64,000 nt of DNA, taken from NCBI GenBank assembly GCA_963811365.1, contig CAWEQW010000014.1, forward strand, positions 62,001 to 126,000, given 5' to 3'. This DNA comes from CAWEQW01 sp963811365. GTDB taxonomy: Bacteria; Actinomycetota; Actinomycetes; Propionibacteriales; Nocardioidaceae. Below the pieces are notes generated by a model, which was given only the letters and a program-made list of their open reading frames with translations, ran no database searches and had not been told where the DNA came from. The number at the start of each line of letters is the position of its first letter. The stretch's first letter is position 1. Of the stretch, positions 42,130-51,601 are shown one piece after another. The position numbers and the translations under genes are program-made.

Positions 42130-43988
42130 CGAGCGCCCTCCCGGGACGGGTGCGAGGAGCCCGGCTCGGGCCGCCTCAGGATCCGGGCCACCTGCTCGGC
42201 GTACCCGGCCTCCGTGCGGGTCCGGGCCAGCTGCTCCCGAAGCTCGCGCGCCCTCCGGCGGGCGTCCTCGGGGGCTGCCAGGACGGCCCGGAGCGCCGCG
42301 ACGTAGGCGTCCGGCTCCTCGAGGTCGGCGACCGGCCAGGAGAGCTCGGGGTCGAGAACCTCACCGGTGCCACCCACCAGGCTGCCGACCAGGGGGATGC
42401 CGGTCATCGCGACCTCCAGCAGCTGGCTCGGCACCCCGTCCCACCCGGAGGTGTAGAGCCACGCGTCCGCATCTGCGAGCTCGAGCTCGGACAGCTGGGC
42501 GTACGCGCCCTGCAGGTGCACGTTCGCGGGGGACGCCCCCAGCCCGGGCGCGTTGAGCACCGGCTCGCCCCACAGCCGGAAGTCGACGTCGGGCATCCGC
42601 CGAGCGACCTCGAAGGCGAGGTCGACCCGCTTCTGCCGGTCGAAGCGACCAGCCCAGAAGACCTGCGACCGCCGTCCGGGCGGCCGCGGGGTGACGTCGA
42701 CCACCGGCAGGCTCGCGTCCACCGGCGCGCTCAGGACCTGGATCCGGCGGGCCATCTCGTCCGGCAGCTGGTGACGCTGCACGAGCCAGTCGGCGAGGTA
42801 CCGGCTGTCGGTGATCACACCCTCCACCAGGTCGAAGGAGCGGTAGAAGTAGCGCAGCGGCATGCCGACCCAGTTGCCGAGCGCCAGCTGCTCGTTGCCG
42901 AACATCACCACGAACAGCCGCTCGGAGGCGGCCAGCGCCCGGCCGTACGTCGTCATCGACCGGTGCAGCAGCATGGAGTTGATGTTCACCACCACGTCCG
43001 CGCGCAACGACCGCAGCAGCTCCACGAGGACCCGCCCGGAGAACTCGACGGGCATGCCCTCCACGACGGCGGCGAGATCGACCTCGCGGACCCCCGAGGG
43101 GAACCGGGTACCGGGGGCCCGACCGCCGCGGTCGGTGTAGACCACGACGATCTCCGCCGGGTCGAGGTCGCGCGCGAAGGCGTGCGCGAGATGGCCCTCG
43201 ATGCGTCGTCCGCCACCCCACCGCGGGTCGCTGATCACCAGCAGCACCCGGGCCCGGGCGAAGCCGGCGGCCTGCTGGCAGGAGTGCACGGCGTGGACCT
43301 GCGCGCTCGTGGTGTCGGAGAAGAACGGCGGGATCCTCGGCCGCGTCGTCTCCGGCCAGGCGTCGGCGACCAGTGGCTCGATCTCCGCCGCGCGCGCCAT
43401 CATCTCGCCGAGCCGGCCGGTTCGCAGCCGCTGCCGGAGGTCCGACCGGAGGGACCCGAGCTCCGCGGCCAGCTCCGCCGGCGTGCGCCCCAGCACCGGA
43501 GCCATCAGCTCCAGCCCGGGCGCCGGGTCGGCGATCTCCCCGGCGCGCCGTCCCTCGCGCAGCCAGGCGACGTAGGGGCTCCCCTCGCCCACCGCGCGCT
43601 GTGGATGTCGCCGGAGGTAGGCCACCATGTCGAAGCCGGCCTCCGGGCTGGCCTTCGCCTCGGCGCCGTTCCCGAGGAAGTTGCCCAGCGGGTCCCGGTC
43701 CAGCGCCAGGAACTGCGGGGCCTGCAGGAGGAAGTGCGTCAGGTCGAAGTGCTCGTAGGCCAGGTCGTAGTCCTCGTCCACTCCGGCGGGGAGCATCCGT
43801 CGCCGGACCCGGGCGACGGCGCTGTCGAGCACCGGGCCGAGGTTGGTGTGCTCGACGTCCACCTCCCGCGGGATGCCGGGCGGGCGGGCGGTGGGCGGGC
43901 GGGCCCGGGCGAGGTGGCGACGGGCCCGGCCGGCGACGCCCCGGAGGGCTCGGGCGGTCCGCCGGAGCAGCCGTCGGCCGTCAGGCAT
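42126..43988 (-). CDS. family 4 glycosyltransferase with N-terminal repeat-like extension
   Basis: A 620-residue protein. The N-terminal half (about 60-170) has the motifs FLLQAPQFLALDRDPLGNFLGNGA and FDMVAYLRRHPQRA...SPYVAWLREGRRAG, a pattern found in multidomain polysaccharide glycosyltransferases. The C-terminal half (about 260-600) is a GT-B enzyme: VFWAGRFDRQKRVDLA, VHLQGAY, and EVAMTGIPLVGSLVGGTGEV as the E-x7-E donor site. SqdX/SQD2, which attach sulfoquinovose to diacylglycerol, are also GT4, but this architecture looks more like glycan assembly. Coupled by ATGA to the GT2 gene downstream. Confidence 0.85.
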   Translation of the reverse strand: MPDGRRLLRRTARALRGVAGRARRHLARARPPTARPPGIPREVDVEHTNLGPVLDSAVARVRRRMLPAGVDEDYDLAYEHFDLTHFLLQAPQFLALDRDPLGNFLGNGAEAKASPEAGFDMVAYLRRHPQRAVGEGSPYVAWLREGRRAGEIADPAPGLELMAPVLGRTPAELAAELGSLRSDLRQRLRTGRLGEMMARAAEIEPLVADAWPETTRPRIPPFFSDTTSAQVHAVHSCQQAAGFARARVLLVISDPRWGGGRRIEGHLAHAFARDLDPAEIVVVYTDRGGRAPGTRFPSGVREVDLAAVVEGMPVEFSGRVLVELLRSLRADVVVNINSMLLHRSMTTYGRALAASERLFVVMFGNEQLALGNWVGMPLRYFYRSFDLVEGVITDSRYLADWLVQRHQLPDEMARRIQVLSAPVDASLPVVDVTPRPPGRRSQVFWAGRFDRQKRVDLAFEVARRMPDVDFRLWGEPVLNAPGLGASPANVHLQGAYAQLSELELADADAWLYTSGWDGVPSQLLEVAMTGIPLVGSLVGGTGEVLDPELSWPVADLEEPDAYVAALRAVLAAPEDARRRARELREQLARTRTEAGYAEQVARILRRPEPGSSHPSREGAR

Positions 43989-44079
43989 CGGCGCTCGTCG
44001 CGGCCGCGGCGCTGGAGGTGGCGCCGGGGATGGGGGAGTCCGGGTCGGAGATCGTGGCAGGTCGCATGGCAGACGACAT
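43981..44079 (-). other. possible 32-codon coupling ORF
   Basis: In the 92-bp gap between the double-GT stop and the GT4 start there is an ATG immediately after the TAG (TAGCATG) that opens a 32-codon frame ending 5 bp inside the GT4 gene. It could carry ribosomes from one gene to the next. There is no ribosome site and the product (Ala/Ser/Pro-rich) resembles nothing, so it may be chance. Confidence 0.2.
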
Positions 44080-44080
44080 G

Positions 44081-46853
44081 CTAGCCAGCGCGTCCCGACC
44101 GGGTCGGGTTCCGCACCCGGGGGCCGGCACTGCGGAGGAGCTCCCGCACGTAACGCCGCTGCTTCACCCAGACTCTCCGGGTGGTCTCGAACCGAAGATC
44201 TCGGAGGGGATCGACGACCACCAAGGGGGAGCCCGGCAACGGCACGTTGCGGCGACCCGCCCGGACCGAGACAGCGCCTCGGCCCCCGTCTTCCCCGTGG
44301 AGGTGCGGGCTCACCTCGAAGACGAACGGTCGCGTGTGCCCGTCCCGTTCGCCGGCCGTCGCACCCGGCTGCTGGACCGCCATCAAGGTGTCACCGACGT
44401 AGAGCGCAAGCGTGTCGTCCCAGCCGCCGGCACCCGGTCGGTACCAGCCGGCGAGCCGCCCACCCTCGAAGCTCTCCAGGAGCCCGTCCGCCTGCACGGT
44501 CGCGAGCAGGTCCCGGGTCGCCGCGGGCCCTGCCGCTACGAGGTCCGCGCCCCCGATGACGCGGACGAGTCGCGACGGCACAGGGTCGCGACCCAGCGCA
44601 AGGACCACGTCACGAGCGACGCCACCATGGCCCGCAAGCGCCGAGGCAAGGTCGAACGGCAGTTTCCGCACGGCGTGCCTTCCGTGCTCCGACAGGTGCG
44701 TCAGCGGTGAGCCGAGCCGGTCGAACGGGACCTGGAGCAGCAACGTCCCACCCGCCCAGGCGACGAGACTCAGCCCACCAGCCAGCGCGAGCCGGTGAAG
44801 CGCCGGCGAACAACACAGGTAGGCGCCGTCATCAGCGAGTGCCACGACCTCACAGTCGGGCATCGCATCAGTCGCTTGTGGCTTCGCCGGACCTGACGCC
44901 AGCGCCTCCTTCCACCGATCGGCCGTCCAGTGCCCCTTGGGCAGCGGGTCGGGCGCCGAGAAGTAGAAGCCACAGCTGACGCCCACACGCCGCTCGGCCT
45001 CGACCACCAACTGCCGGTAGAGACCGTTGTAGAACTCCTCCTCCGCGGACTCCCACGGCTTCACGCGTCCAGAGAAGTGGATCAACGTGGCGTCCGCGCA
45101 GTCGTACTTGCGGCGCACCAGGTCCTCGCCGAGGCAGCGGTCGGAGACGAAGAACTGCGTCATGTAGTTGTACGTGCTCTCCAGGCGATGCTTCCTGCCG
45201 GAGAAGGCGATGTTGAGCGCGTCCTGGTCCCGCTGCTTCAGCGCACGTCCGTGCAGCACCACCAGTGACCGGGCCTCGAGAGCCAGGGACCGGAAGTCCG
45301 GGTTCTCCAGGGCGAGAACGAGCACCCCCCCGTTGAGGTACTCGAGCGGGTCACCGTGAGTGACCCCGAGGAGCCGGTTCCGTTGCTCGACGGGCACCCG
45401 GGCCGGGTCGACGACGAGCCGCAGCGCGGCGCTGTCCGGCACCCCCGCCAGGCAGGCGTCGCCCAGGTCGGACTCGAACAGCTCGGTGAGCTGCCGGGTC
45501 GCGAGTACGTCGCCGTCCAGGTAGACGGTCCGCTGTACCGGGAGGTGGTCGATCAGGTAGATGCGCCCGAACGTGGCCCTCTTCGGGTCCTCCCTGCCCA
45601 CGTCCCGGTCGAGGTCGGCCGTGATGTCGTGCACGACCACCTCCACGTCGAAGGCGGTGTGCTCCAGGGCTCGCAGACGGAGGACGTCGGCGGGGGCCAG
45701 ACCGTCACCGAGGACCACGAACCGAACGCTGCCCGTCGGCCCCATGGTTGCCAGCACCGAGGTCATCGTGGCGAAGGTCGGCTTCACGAAGCGTCTGTCG
45801 CACACGAGCGCGAACTGGAAGTCGGTCGGCCGAGCATCGGGTGGACGGACAACCAGCCGCCCCTCGTCAGGCAGAGCCGACGGCTCGCCGGCGAGACCGA
45901 GCGGGCTCGCTGTGGCGACATCGACGTCGTACCGCTGCAGCAACCCGGCGGTCTCCAGGACCTCCCGGGCTCGTCGGTCGAGAGAGAAGAACTCCCGGAA
46001 GAACGCCTCCTGGTCCGGCGGCCGCTTGCTCAGCGCGTAGGAGAACAAGCGCTGTTGCGCGCGCCGTTGAGGCCCGAGGCCGGCGGCCACGACGGCACCT
46101 TGCAGGCGGCCGGCCCACTTGGCGTTCCAGGTCGACACGCTGCCGCTGTCGAAGTGCAGGAGCCGGCCGCTGGAGTCCGTTGACGTCGACGGACGAGCCC
46201 GCGGCTCGGGGACGGTGCACGGTCAGGTCGGTGTGTGCGGCCGGCAGGCGGTAGATGGACTTCCCTCCTGCGTGCCCCATCAGCCCGTCGCGGAGGAACT
46301 GAGCGCGCCACCCGAATGCCTGAGCCAGGTCCCGGCCCCGGTCATGGGACCTTCGGAGTGCCAGCGTGGCGCCGAACGGCTTGGACACGTCCCCGGACTC
46401 GGCGTACCACATCTCCCTGACCGGCAGGGTGAAGGCAGCCGCCTCTGGGAACCGGGCGGCGATCTCGACGAAGGGCTCGGAGAGCGAGATCAGCTCGTCT
46501 GTGTCGACGAAGGCGAGGAACACGTGGCCCTCGCCCAGCGCCTGAAGGGCGGTCCAGCGGAAGGCGTCCACCTGCTTGCGCTCGACGTTCTGACTCTCGA
46601 GCGGGTACAGGGCCGACCAGTCCTGCTCTTCCAGCACCTCGTAGCGGATGCGCGGGTCCGAGGGCAGGACGGACGCCACATCGTGACCAGGGCGATCGAG
46701 CAGCACGTACAGCCTGTCCGCGCCGGCGGCGAGGTGGTAGCCGCACCACTGCACGAGCTGGGAGGAGACCCCCTGGAACATGGTGAAGACCGCGACCCCG
46801 GACAGCGGCCCGGGCGCAGAGGCGGGCGGCGGCGCGGTGGCCTGCGCGCTCAT
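44081..46853 (-). pseudogene. bifunctional glycosyltransferase (GT2-like plus GT8), frame broken by one extra base
   Basis: Removing one base near 46172 gives a single 923-residue protein. The N-terminal domain is a Glyco_tranf_2_4-type GT (FTMFQGVSSQLVQWCGYH, LAFVDTDELISL with a DxD-like DTDE), and in the repaired frame it runs on through LLHFDSGSVSTWNAKW, the usual end of that family. The C-terminal domain is GT8: FALVCDRRFVKPTFATMTSVL, VYLDGDVLATRQLTELF with DxD, and YLNGGVLVLAL. ATG 46853 overlaps the sulfotransferase 3 stop (ATGA). A GTG at 46138 could start a free GT8 protein, but it lies inside the first domain's conserved tail. Confidence 0.75.
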
Positions 46854-47869
46854 TCCGCGCGTCCGGCCTTGGATGCCGCGGCCCGGGCCTGCTCGCAGAC
46901 AGAGAGCACCCGGTCCAGGTAGTCGACCATCTCGTCCCCGGTCGGCGGGTCGGTCGCAGCGGCCGGCGCGGGAGCCCCGAAGCGCAGGCCGGGCACCGGC
47001 TCGTCGAACCACTCCGACTCGATCCGCTCGTTGATGGGCCCGCACGTCGACCGGATTGCGGCCCTCATGTTCTCGGTCATCAGGTCGATGTCACCGTCCG
47101 GGGCGACCGCGTAGATGGACCTGGCCGCTCTGACCCGCACGTCGCGGTCCTTGATGCGGTAGGAGTTCAGGATCCGGAGCCCTAGCGTGTCGATCGCTCG
47201 GACGCTCCGGTACTCGGGGACGTCGAGCGGCTCCTGCTCGAGGAGTGCAGAGTCGACACCGGCGACCTGGACCAGGCGTCGGAAGATCGCGTGGCCACCG
47301 GGAAGGTCATCGTAGGAGAGCACATGGAAGTTCTCGGGGCCGACGAGATCCCGCCACGGGGAGAACCTGGCGTGGAAGTCCAGGAGTGCCGGCCCGACGT
47401 CTGCCAGGTAGTCGCCGAACGACCGGCGCTCGAACTTGCCGGGCTGGTCGACGATCTGCTTGTAGTAGCTCTCGATCCAGGCATCCTGACGTCTCAGCAC
47501 CAAGACGACCTGGACGTTGCCGAACGCGCCCAGGTCACGCAGGTAGTCCGCGGGGGTGGGCGTCCGCCGCTGGACGGTGAAGTTCTCCGATGACATCAGG
47601 ACCGTGGAGATCGCGTCCGGGAGCTCGTTCAGCAGCTCGGAGACCAGGGCGCGCCTGTCGCCCGGCCGTGTGAACAGCGCGTGACCGGACTGCGCGCCCT
47701 CGCGGGTCGCCTCGCTCGGCGAGTCGACCGTACCCGTGAAGGGGTAGAGCACACCGTGCCTCAGCAGGTCGTAGCGACGGGCGCTCAACAGGTTCTGGAC
47801 ATACGAGGACGCCGTCTTGTGCAGACCGATGTGCAGGACGAGAGTCACGTCTGATGCCTGGCTGGTCAC
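46850..47869 (-). CDS. sulfotransferase-like protein 3
   Basis: A 339-residue P-loop protein with an intact frame. LVLHIGLHKTASSYVQ is the 5'-phosphosulfate loop and VVLVLRRQDAWIESYYKQI the 3'-phosphate region (RxxxxxxxS type). SENFT precedes it, in the position of the SDEAL block of the other two. It is more distant from sulfotransferases 1 and 2 than they are from each other. Expected: PAPS-dependent sulfation of a glycan, cytoplasmic face. Start GTG at 47869 with GGGAG at 7 nt. It heads the minus-strand operon sulfotransferase 3 - double GT - GT4 - GT2. A possible -10 (TAAGGT) lies at 47946-47951. Confidence 0.8.
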   Translation of the reverse strand: MTSQASDVTLVLHIGLHKTASSYVQNLLSARRYDLLRHGVLYPFTGTVDSPSEATREGAQSGHALFTRPGDRRALVSELLNELPDAISTVLMSSENFTVQRRTPTPADYLRDLGAFGNVQVVLVLRRQDAWIESYYKQIVDQPGKFERRSFGDYLADVGPALLDFHARFSPWRDLVGPENFHVLSYDDLPGGHAIFRRLVQVAGVDSALLEQEPLDVPEYRSVRAIDTLGLRILNSYRIKDRDVRVRAARSIYAVAPDGDIDLMTENMRAAIRSTCGPINERIESEWFDEPVPGLRFGAPAPAAATDPPTGDEMVDYLDRVLSVCEQARAAASKAGRAE

Positions 47870-47985
47870 GCCGTCACTCCCTGGTGGTCGTCTGCCTTCT
47901 CCGCGCTCCGCCAGAGCTGTGGCGCGGGAAGCGGGCCGAGTAGGGACCTTAGCCCGCCGACGGGTCGGCGCCGGGATGCCACCCC

Positions 47986-47991
47986 TACACT
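47986..47991 (+). promoter_or_regulatory. leaderless -10 element of the GT2 gene (TACACT)
   Basis: TACACT is 6 nt before the ATG at 47998, in a 128-bp divergent promoter region shared with the sulfotransferase 3 operon. Confidence 0.55.
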
Positions 47992-47997
47992 CTCGGC

Positions 47998-49113
47998 ATG
48001 CGCCGACTGCTCCGCCGCCCCGACGCCGGCCACGGCGCGCCTCGGTTGAGCGTGGTGGTGCCGGCGTACAACGTCGAGCAGTACCTGGCCGACTGCCTGA
48101 CCAGCATCCTGCGCCAGTCGTTCCGCGACCTCGAGGTGGTCGTCGTCGACGACGGCTCGACCGACGCCACGGGAGAGGTCGCGGACCGGGTGTCGCGTCG
48201 CGACCCGCGGGTGCGGGTGGTGCACCAGGCCAACGCCGGCCTCGGTGCCGCGCGCAACGTCGGCACCCAGCACTGCACCGCCGAGCTGCTGACCTTCGCC
48301 GACAGCGACGACCTGCTCCTCGACGGTGCCTACGAGCGGCTGGTGGCGACCCTGGACCGGACCGGCTCGGACATCGCCATCGGCTCGGTGGAACGGCTGG
48401 ACGGCGGTCGGCGGTTCGTGACGCCGCTGATGCGGGCGAACCACGCGCGGCCGGCGGACGCGGTGACGGTGGAGCTTGCTCCCGGGATGCTCGCGGACGT
48501 GTTCGCCTGGAACAAGGTGTTCCGCCGGTCCTTCTGGGACGCGGCGGACCTGTCGTTCCCCGAGCGGGTGCGCTACGAGGACCAGCCCCTCCTGACCCGC
48601 GCGCTCGTCGCGGCCGGCTCCTTCGACGTCCTCACCGAGCCCGTCTACCTCTGGCGGCTGCGGTCGGACGGATCCTCGATCAGCCAGGGCCGGCACGACC
48701 TCGCGGATCTCGAGGACCGGATGCTGACCAAGCGGTGGAGCACAGACGTGGTCCTCGACCAGACGTCGGCGGCGACCCAGCAGGTCTGGTTCGGAACGGT
48801 GCTGCCGATCGACATGTGGGAGTACTTCCGGGCGGCGCCCGGCTGCAGCGACGAGTTCTGGTCGGTCCTGCGCGACGGGCTCCGCGAGCTGTGGAACCCG
48901 CGCACCATGCCCTTCGAGCGGACCCGGCTCCCGTTGCGCCAGCGCCTGATGGGCTGGCTGGTCGCCGAGGACCGGCGCAGGGACCTCGGGACGCTGATCG
49001 CCTACCTCGACGAGCATCCCGGCGGCCTGCCCCGGCGCACCGTGGGCGACCGCGAGCTCGCCGTGCACCCGTTCAGCGACGACGAGCGGCTGCCGGTCGA
49101 GCTCACCGCCTGA
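47998..49113 (+). CDS. family 2 glycosyltransferase (capsule/teichoic-acid type)
   Basis: A 371-residue GT-A enzyme. LSVVVPAYNVEQYLADCLTSIL, VVVVDDGSTDATGE (donor Asp), GLGAARNVG, and LTFADSDDLL (DxD) are all typical of GT2 enzymes acting on surface polysaccharides; the catalytic-base region reads RYEDQPLL (the usual xED). The C-terminal 120 residues are helical. The acceptor is unknown. It is divergent from the sulfotransferase 3 operon and completes the glycan cluster. It converges on the betaine-binding protein gene with 10 bp between stops. Confidence 0.88.
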   Translation: MRRLLRRPDAGHGAPRLSVVVPAYNVEQYLADCLTSILRQSFRDLEVVVVDDGSTDATGEVADRVSRRDPRVRVVHQANAGLGAARNVGTQHCTAELLTFADSDDLLLDGAYERLVATLDRTGSDIAIGSVERLDGGRRFVTPLMRANHARPADAVTVELAPGMLADVFAWNKVFRRSFWDAADLSFPERVRYEDQPLLTRALVAAGSFDVLTEPVYLWRLRSDGSSISQGRHDLADLEDRMLTKRWSTDVVLDQTSAATQQVWFGTVLPIDMWEYFRAAPGCSDEFWSVLRDGLRELWNPRTMPFERTRLPLRQRLMGWLVAEDRRRDLGTLIAYLDEHPGGLPRRTVGDRELAVHPFSDDERLPVELTA

Positions 49114-49123
49114 CCACCCACGC

Positions 49124-50074
49124 TCAGAGCAGCCCGTTGTCCTTCAGCCAGGTCTGCGCCACGTCGGCGGGCTGCTGCCGGTCGTTGCTGATCTGGCCGT
49201 TGAGCTTGACCAGGTCGGCCGTCGTGAGCTTGGCCATCAGCCCGTCGAGGATCCCCCGCACCTTCGGGTTCTGCTTCAGGAACGCGGTGCTCACCGCGGG
49301 GACGAGGTTCTGCGCGGGCTGGATGTGCTTGTCGTCGTCGAGCAGCACAAGGCCCTGCGAGGCGAGCGATCCGTCGGTGGTGCTGGTCTCGCCGAGCTGG
49401 GACTCGCCCTTGAGCACCGACTGGTAGGTCTGCGTCGAGGCGTAGCCCAGCGGCAGCACCTTGGTGATGTTGATCCCGTAGGTCTTCTCCAGACCGCCCG
49501 CGCAGTCCGTGCGACCCTGGCAGTCGGGTGCCGCCGCGAGGACGACGGCCTTGCCGCTGTCTCCGAGGTCCGAGAGGGTCGACAGCGAGTTGGCCTCGGC
49601 GTACTTCTTCGTCACGAAGAACGCGTTCTGATCGGTGGCCTGCGCCGGCTTCAGCATGGTGATGCCGGCGGCGTCGGTCAGCGGCTTGACCGCGGCCAGG
49701 GTCTGCTGCGCGTCGCTGGTGGCGATCGACTTGGCGTCGGAGCCGTTCTTCTGCGCGTTGAGGAAGTCCGCGATGCCGCCGACGTACTCGGGGACCACGT
49801 CGATGCTCTTCGGGAACTGCTTCATGTAGACGTCGCGGGTGTCCACGAGCTTCATGGTGACCTTGTAGCCGGCGTTCTCGAGCAGCGACTTGTACATGTT
49901 CGCCACGAGGTCCGCCTCGGAGAAGCTCTGGCCCGAGATCGTGACGGTGCCCTTGCCGCCCGAGCTGTTCGAGCTGCTCGACCCGGACGACGCCACGTCG
50001 TTGCCCGCGCAGGCAGACGCGGCCAGCAGGGCGCCCACCGCGAGGCCGACGGCGAGGAACCTGGGGGTGCGCAT
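49124..50074 (-). CDS. glycine betaine/choline ABC transporter substrate-binding lipoprotein (OpuCC/ProX-like)
   Basis: A 316-residue lipoprotein. The signal peptide ends at a lipobox (LLAASAC, Cys 23), then comes a Ser/Asn/Gly linker and an OpuAC-type type II binding domain: TVTISGQSFSEADLVANMYKSLLENAGY, VPEYVGGIADFL, and the GETSTTDGSLASQGLVLLDDD region. It captures osmoprotectants such as betaine, choline or carnitine outside the membrane. AAGGCGG precedes the ATG. It is last in an operon with two permeases, with the ATPase divergent. Confidence 0.92.
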   Translation of the reverse strand: MRTPRFLAVGLAVGALLAASACAGNDVASSGSSSSNSSGGKGTVTISGQSFSEADLVANMYKSLLENAGYKVTMKLVDTRDVYMKQFPKSIDVVPEYVGGIADFLNAQKNGSDAKSIATSDAQQTLAAVKPLTDAAGITMLKPAQATDQNAFFVTKKYAEANSLSTLSDLGDSGKAVVLAAAPDCQGRTDCAGGLEKTYGINITKVLPLGYASTQTYQSVLKGESQLGETSTTDGSLASQGLVLLDDDKHIQPAQNLVPAVSTAFLKQNPKVRGILDGLMAKLTTADLVKLNGQISNDRQQPADVAQTWLKDNGLL

Positions 50075-50145
50075 GGGGTACCGCCTTCTGTGTCCCGTGG
50101 CCTCGGCCACGCGTGTCCGGTCGTCCAAGACGCTCCACCGAACCA

Positions 50146-50874
50146 TCACCGGGCGGTGAACGCAACCTCCGTTGCGGACTCGTGACCACGCCGACGCCTC
50201 CCTGGGTCGGCCACCCGCTGGGCGCCGGCGGCCACGACCTCGAGCACGAGCGCGACCAGCGCCACCACCAGGGCCCCGGCGAACCCCTTCGCGTAGTCGC
50301 TGTGGAAGAAGCCGTCGGTGATCACCCGGCCCAGTCCGGGCCCGGCCACCAGCGCCGCGATCGTCGCGGTGGCCCAGACCTGCACGAGGGAGAGCCGGAT
50401 CCCGGCCACGACGAGCGGCAGCGCCAGGGGCAGCTCCACGCGGCTGAAGGTCTGCCAGCCGCGCATGCCCATGCCCTCGGCGGCCTCGCGGATGTCTCCG
50501 GGGACCTCGCGGATCCCGACGTAGGCATTGGTGATGATCGGAGGCAGCGCGAACAGCACCAGCGCCACCAGGGTCGCCATTCCGGCGCGCCCGTACGGGC
50601 CCAGCACGCCGGTGCCGAGCGGCCCGACCGTCAACAGCACCAGCACGGCGTACGTCGGCACCGCGCGTCCGACGTTGGAGATGTTGATGGCGAGGAAGCC
50701 GCCGCGGCCGAGGTGCCCCAGCCAGAGCGCCACCGGCAGCCCGACGAGCATGGCGATCAGCAGCGCGGTCAGCGTCAGCAGGAGCTGCTGCACGAGCAGC
50801 GCGGCCATGCCGTCGGCGCCGCTCCAGTTGGCCCCGTTGCTGAGGTAGCCCCACGCCTCCTGGACCAGTCGCAC
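50146..50874 (-). CDS. osmoprotectant ABC transporter permease (OpuCD-like)
   Basis: A 242-residue BPD-type permease with six hydrophobic segments. The EAA loop reads REAAEGMGMRGWQTFSRVELPLALPLVVAGIR, and NISNVGRAVPTYAVL is the usual OpuCB/CD motif. The GTG at 50874 is one base after the stop of the other permease, with AAGGCGG in that gene's 3' end, so the two are translated together. It pairs with the upstream permease in the membrane. Confidence 0.92.
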   Translation of the reverse strand: MRLVQEAWGYLSNGANWSGADGMAALLVQQLLLTLTALLIAMLVGLPVALWLGHLGRGGFLAINISNVGRAVPTYAVLVLLTVGPLGTGVLGPYGRAGMATLVALVLFALPPIITNAYVGIREVPGDIREAAEGMGMRGWQTFSRVELPLALPLVVAGIRLSLVQVWATATIAALVAGPGLGRVITDGFFHSDYAKGFAGALVVALVALVLEVVAAGAQRVADPGRRRRGHESATEVAFTAR

Positions 50875-50875
50875 G

Positions 50876-51544
50876 TCAGCCCGCCTTCCTGGTCCACGGC
50901 GTGAGCAGCCGCTGGCCGCCGAGCAGCGCGACGTCGAGGACGAGCGCGAGCAGCACGCAGAGCACGCTCGCCGCCAGGATCTGCGCCTTGAAGTCGTCGT
51001 TGACGCCGTCGGCGAGCAGGTTGCCCAGCCCGCCGTACGCCACCAGCGACCCGACCGTGGTCAGCGCCACGGTCGAGACCGTCGCGATCCGCAGCCCCGC
51101 CATGATCACCGGCAGCGCCAGCGGCAGCTCGATCCGGAGCAGCAAACGGGTGCGTGAGTAGCCCAGTCCGACCGCGGACTCCCGCACGTCGGCCGGCACC
51201 GACCGCAGTCCCTCCAGCGTGTTGCGGATCAGGATCGTCAACGAGTACAGGGCCAGCCCGATGACGACGGTCGTGGCGGTGATCCCGGTGAACGGCACCA
51301 GCAGCGGGAACAGGGCCAGCGAGGGGATCGTGTAGAGACCGGTGGCCGAGCCCAGGATCGTCGCCTCCGCCCGCGGGTAGCGTCGGGCCACCAGCGCCAG
51401 GGGCAGGGCGAGCACCAGGCCGAGGCTCACCGCGGCGACCGTGATCGTGAGGTGCTGGACGGTCGCGGTGACGAGCTCCTGGTGCCGGTCGAGGAGGTAG
51501 CTGCCGCAGAACCAGTGGTTCACCTCACGGCTGTAGCAGCTCAT
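50876..51544 (-). CDS. osmoprotectant ABC transporter permease (OpuCB-like)
   Basis: A 222-residue permease with about five or six TM segments, SATGLYTIPSLALFPLLVPFTGI, and the EAA loop RESAVGLGYSRTRLLLRIELPLALPVIMAGLR. I place the start at ATG 51544. A GTG at 51586 would add 14 Ala-rich residues; neither has a good ribosome site. It is divergent from the ATPase gene (57 bp between starts) and is the first gene of the permease-permease-binding protein operon. Confidence 0.9.
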   Translation of the reverse strand: MSCYSREVNHWFCGSYLLDRHQELVTATVQHLTITVAAVSLGLVLALPLALVARRYPRAEATILGSATGLYTIPSLALFPLLVPFTGITATTVVIGLALYSLTILIRNTLEGLRSVPADVRESAVGLGYSRTRLLLRIELPLALPVIMAGLRIATVSTVALTTVGSLVAYGGLGNLLADGVNDDFKAQILAASVLCVLLALVLDVALLGGQRLLTPWTRKAG

Positions 51545-51589
51545 GTCGGAGGCGCCGGCCGCTCCCGTGGCCGCCGCCGCGCTCACGGG

Positions 51590-51595
51590 TAGGGT
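51590..51595 (+). promoter_or_regulatory. leaderless -10 element of the OpuCA-like ATPase gene (TAGGGT)
   Basis: TAGGGT is 6 nt before the ATG at 51602. Confidence 0.5.
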
Positions 51596-51601
51596 CACGT
51601 C

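Noticed and set aside
44081..46138. Stand-alone 685-residue GT8 protein starting at GTG 46138
   Set aside because: The residues just before and after this GTG belong to the conserved tail of the upstream GT2-like domain. One extra base explains the split better.
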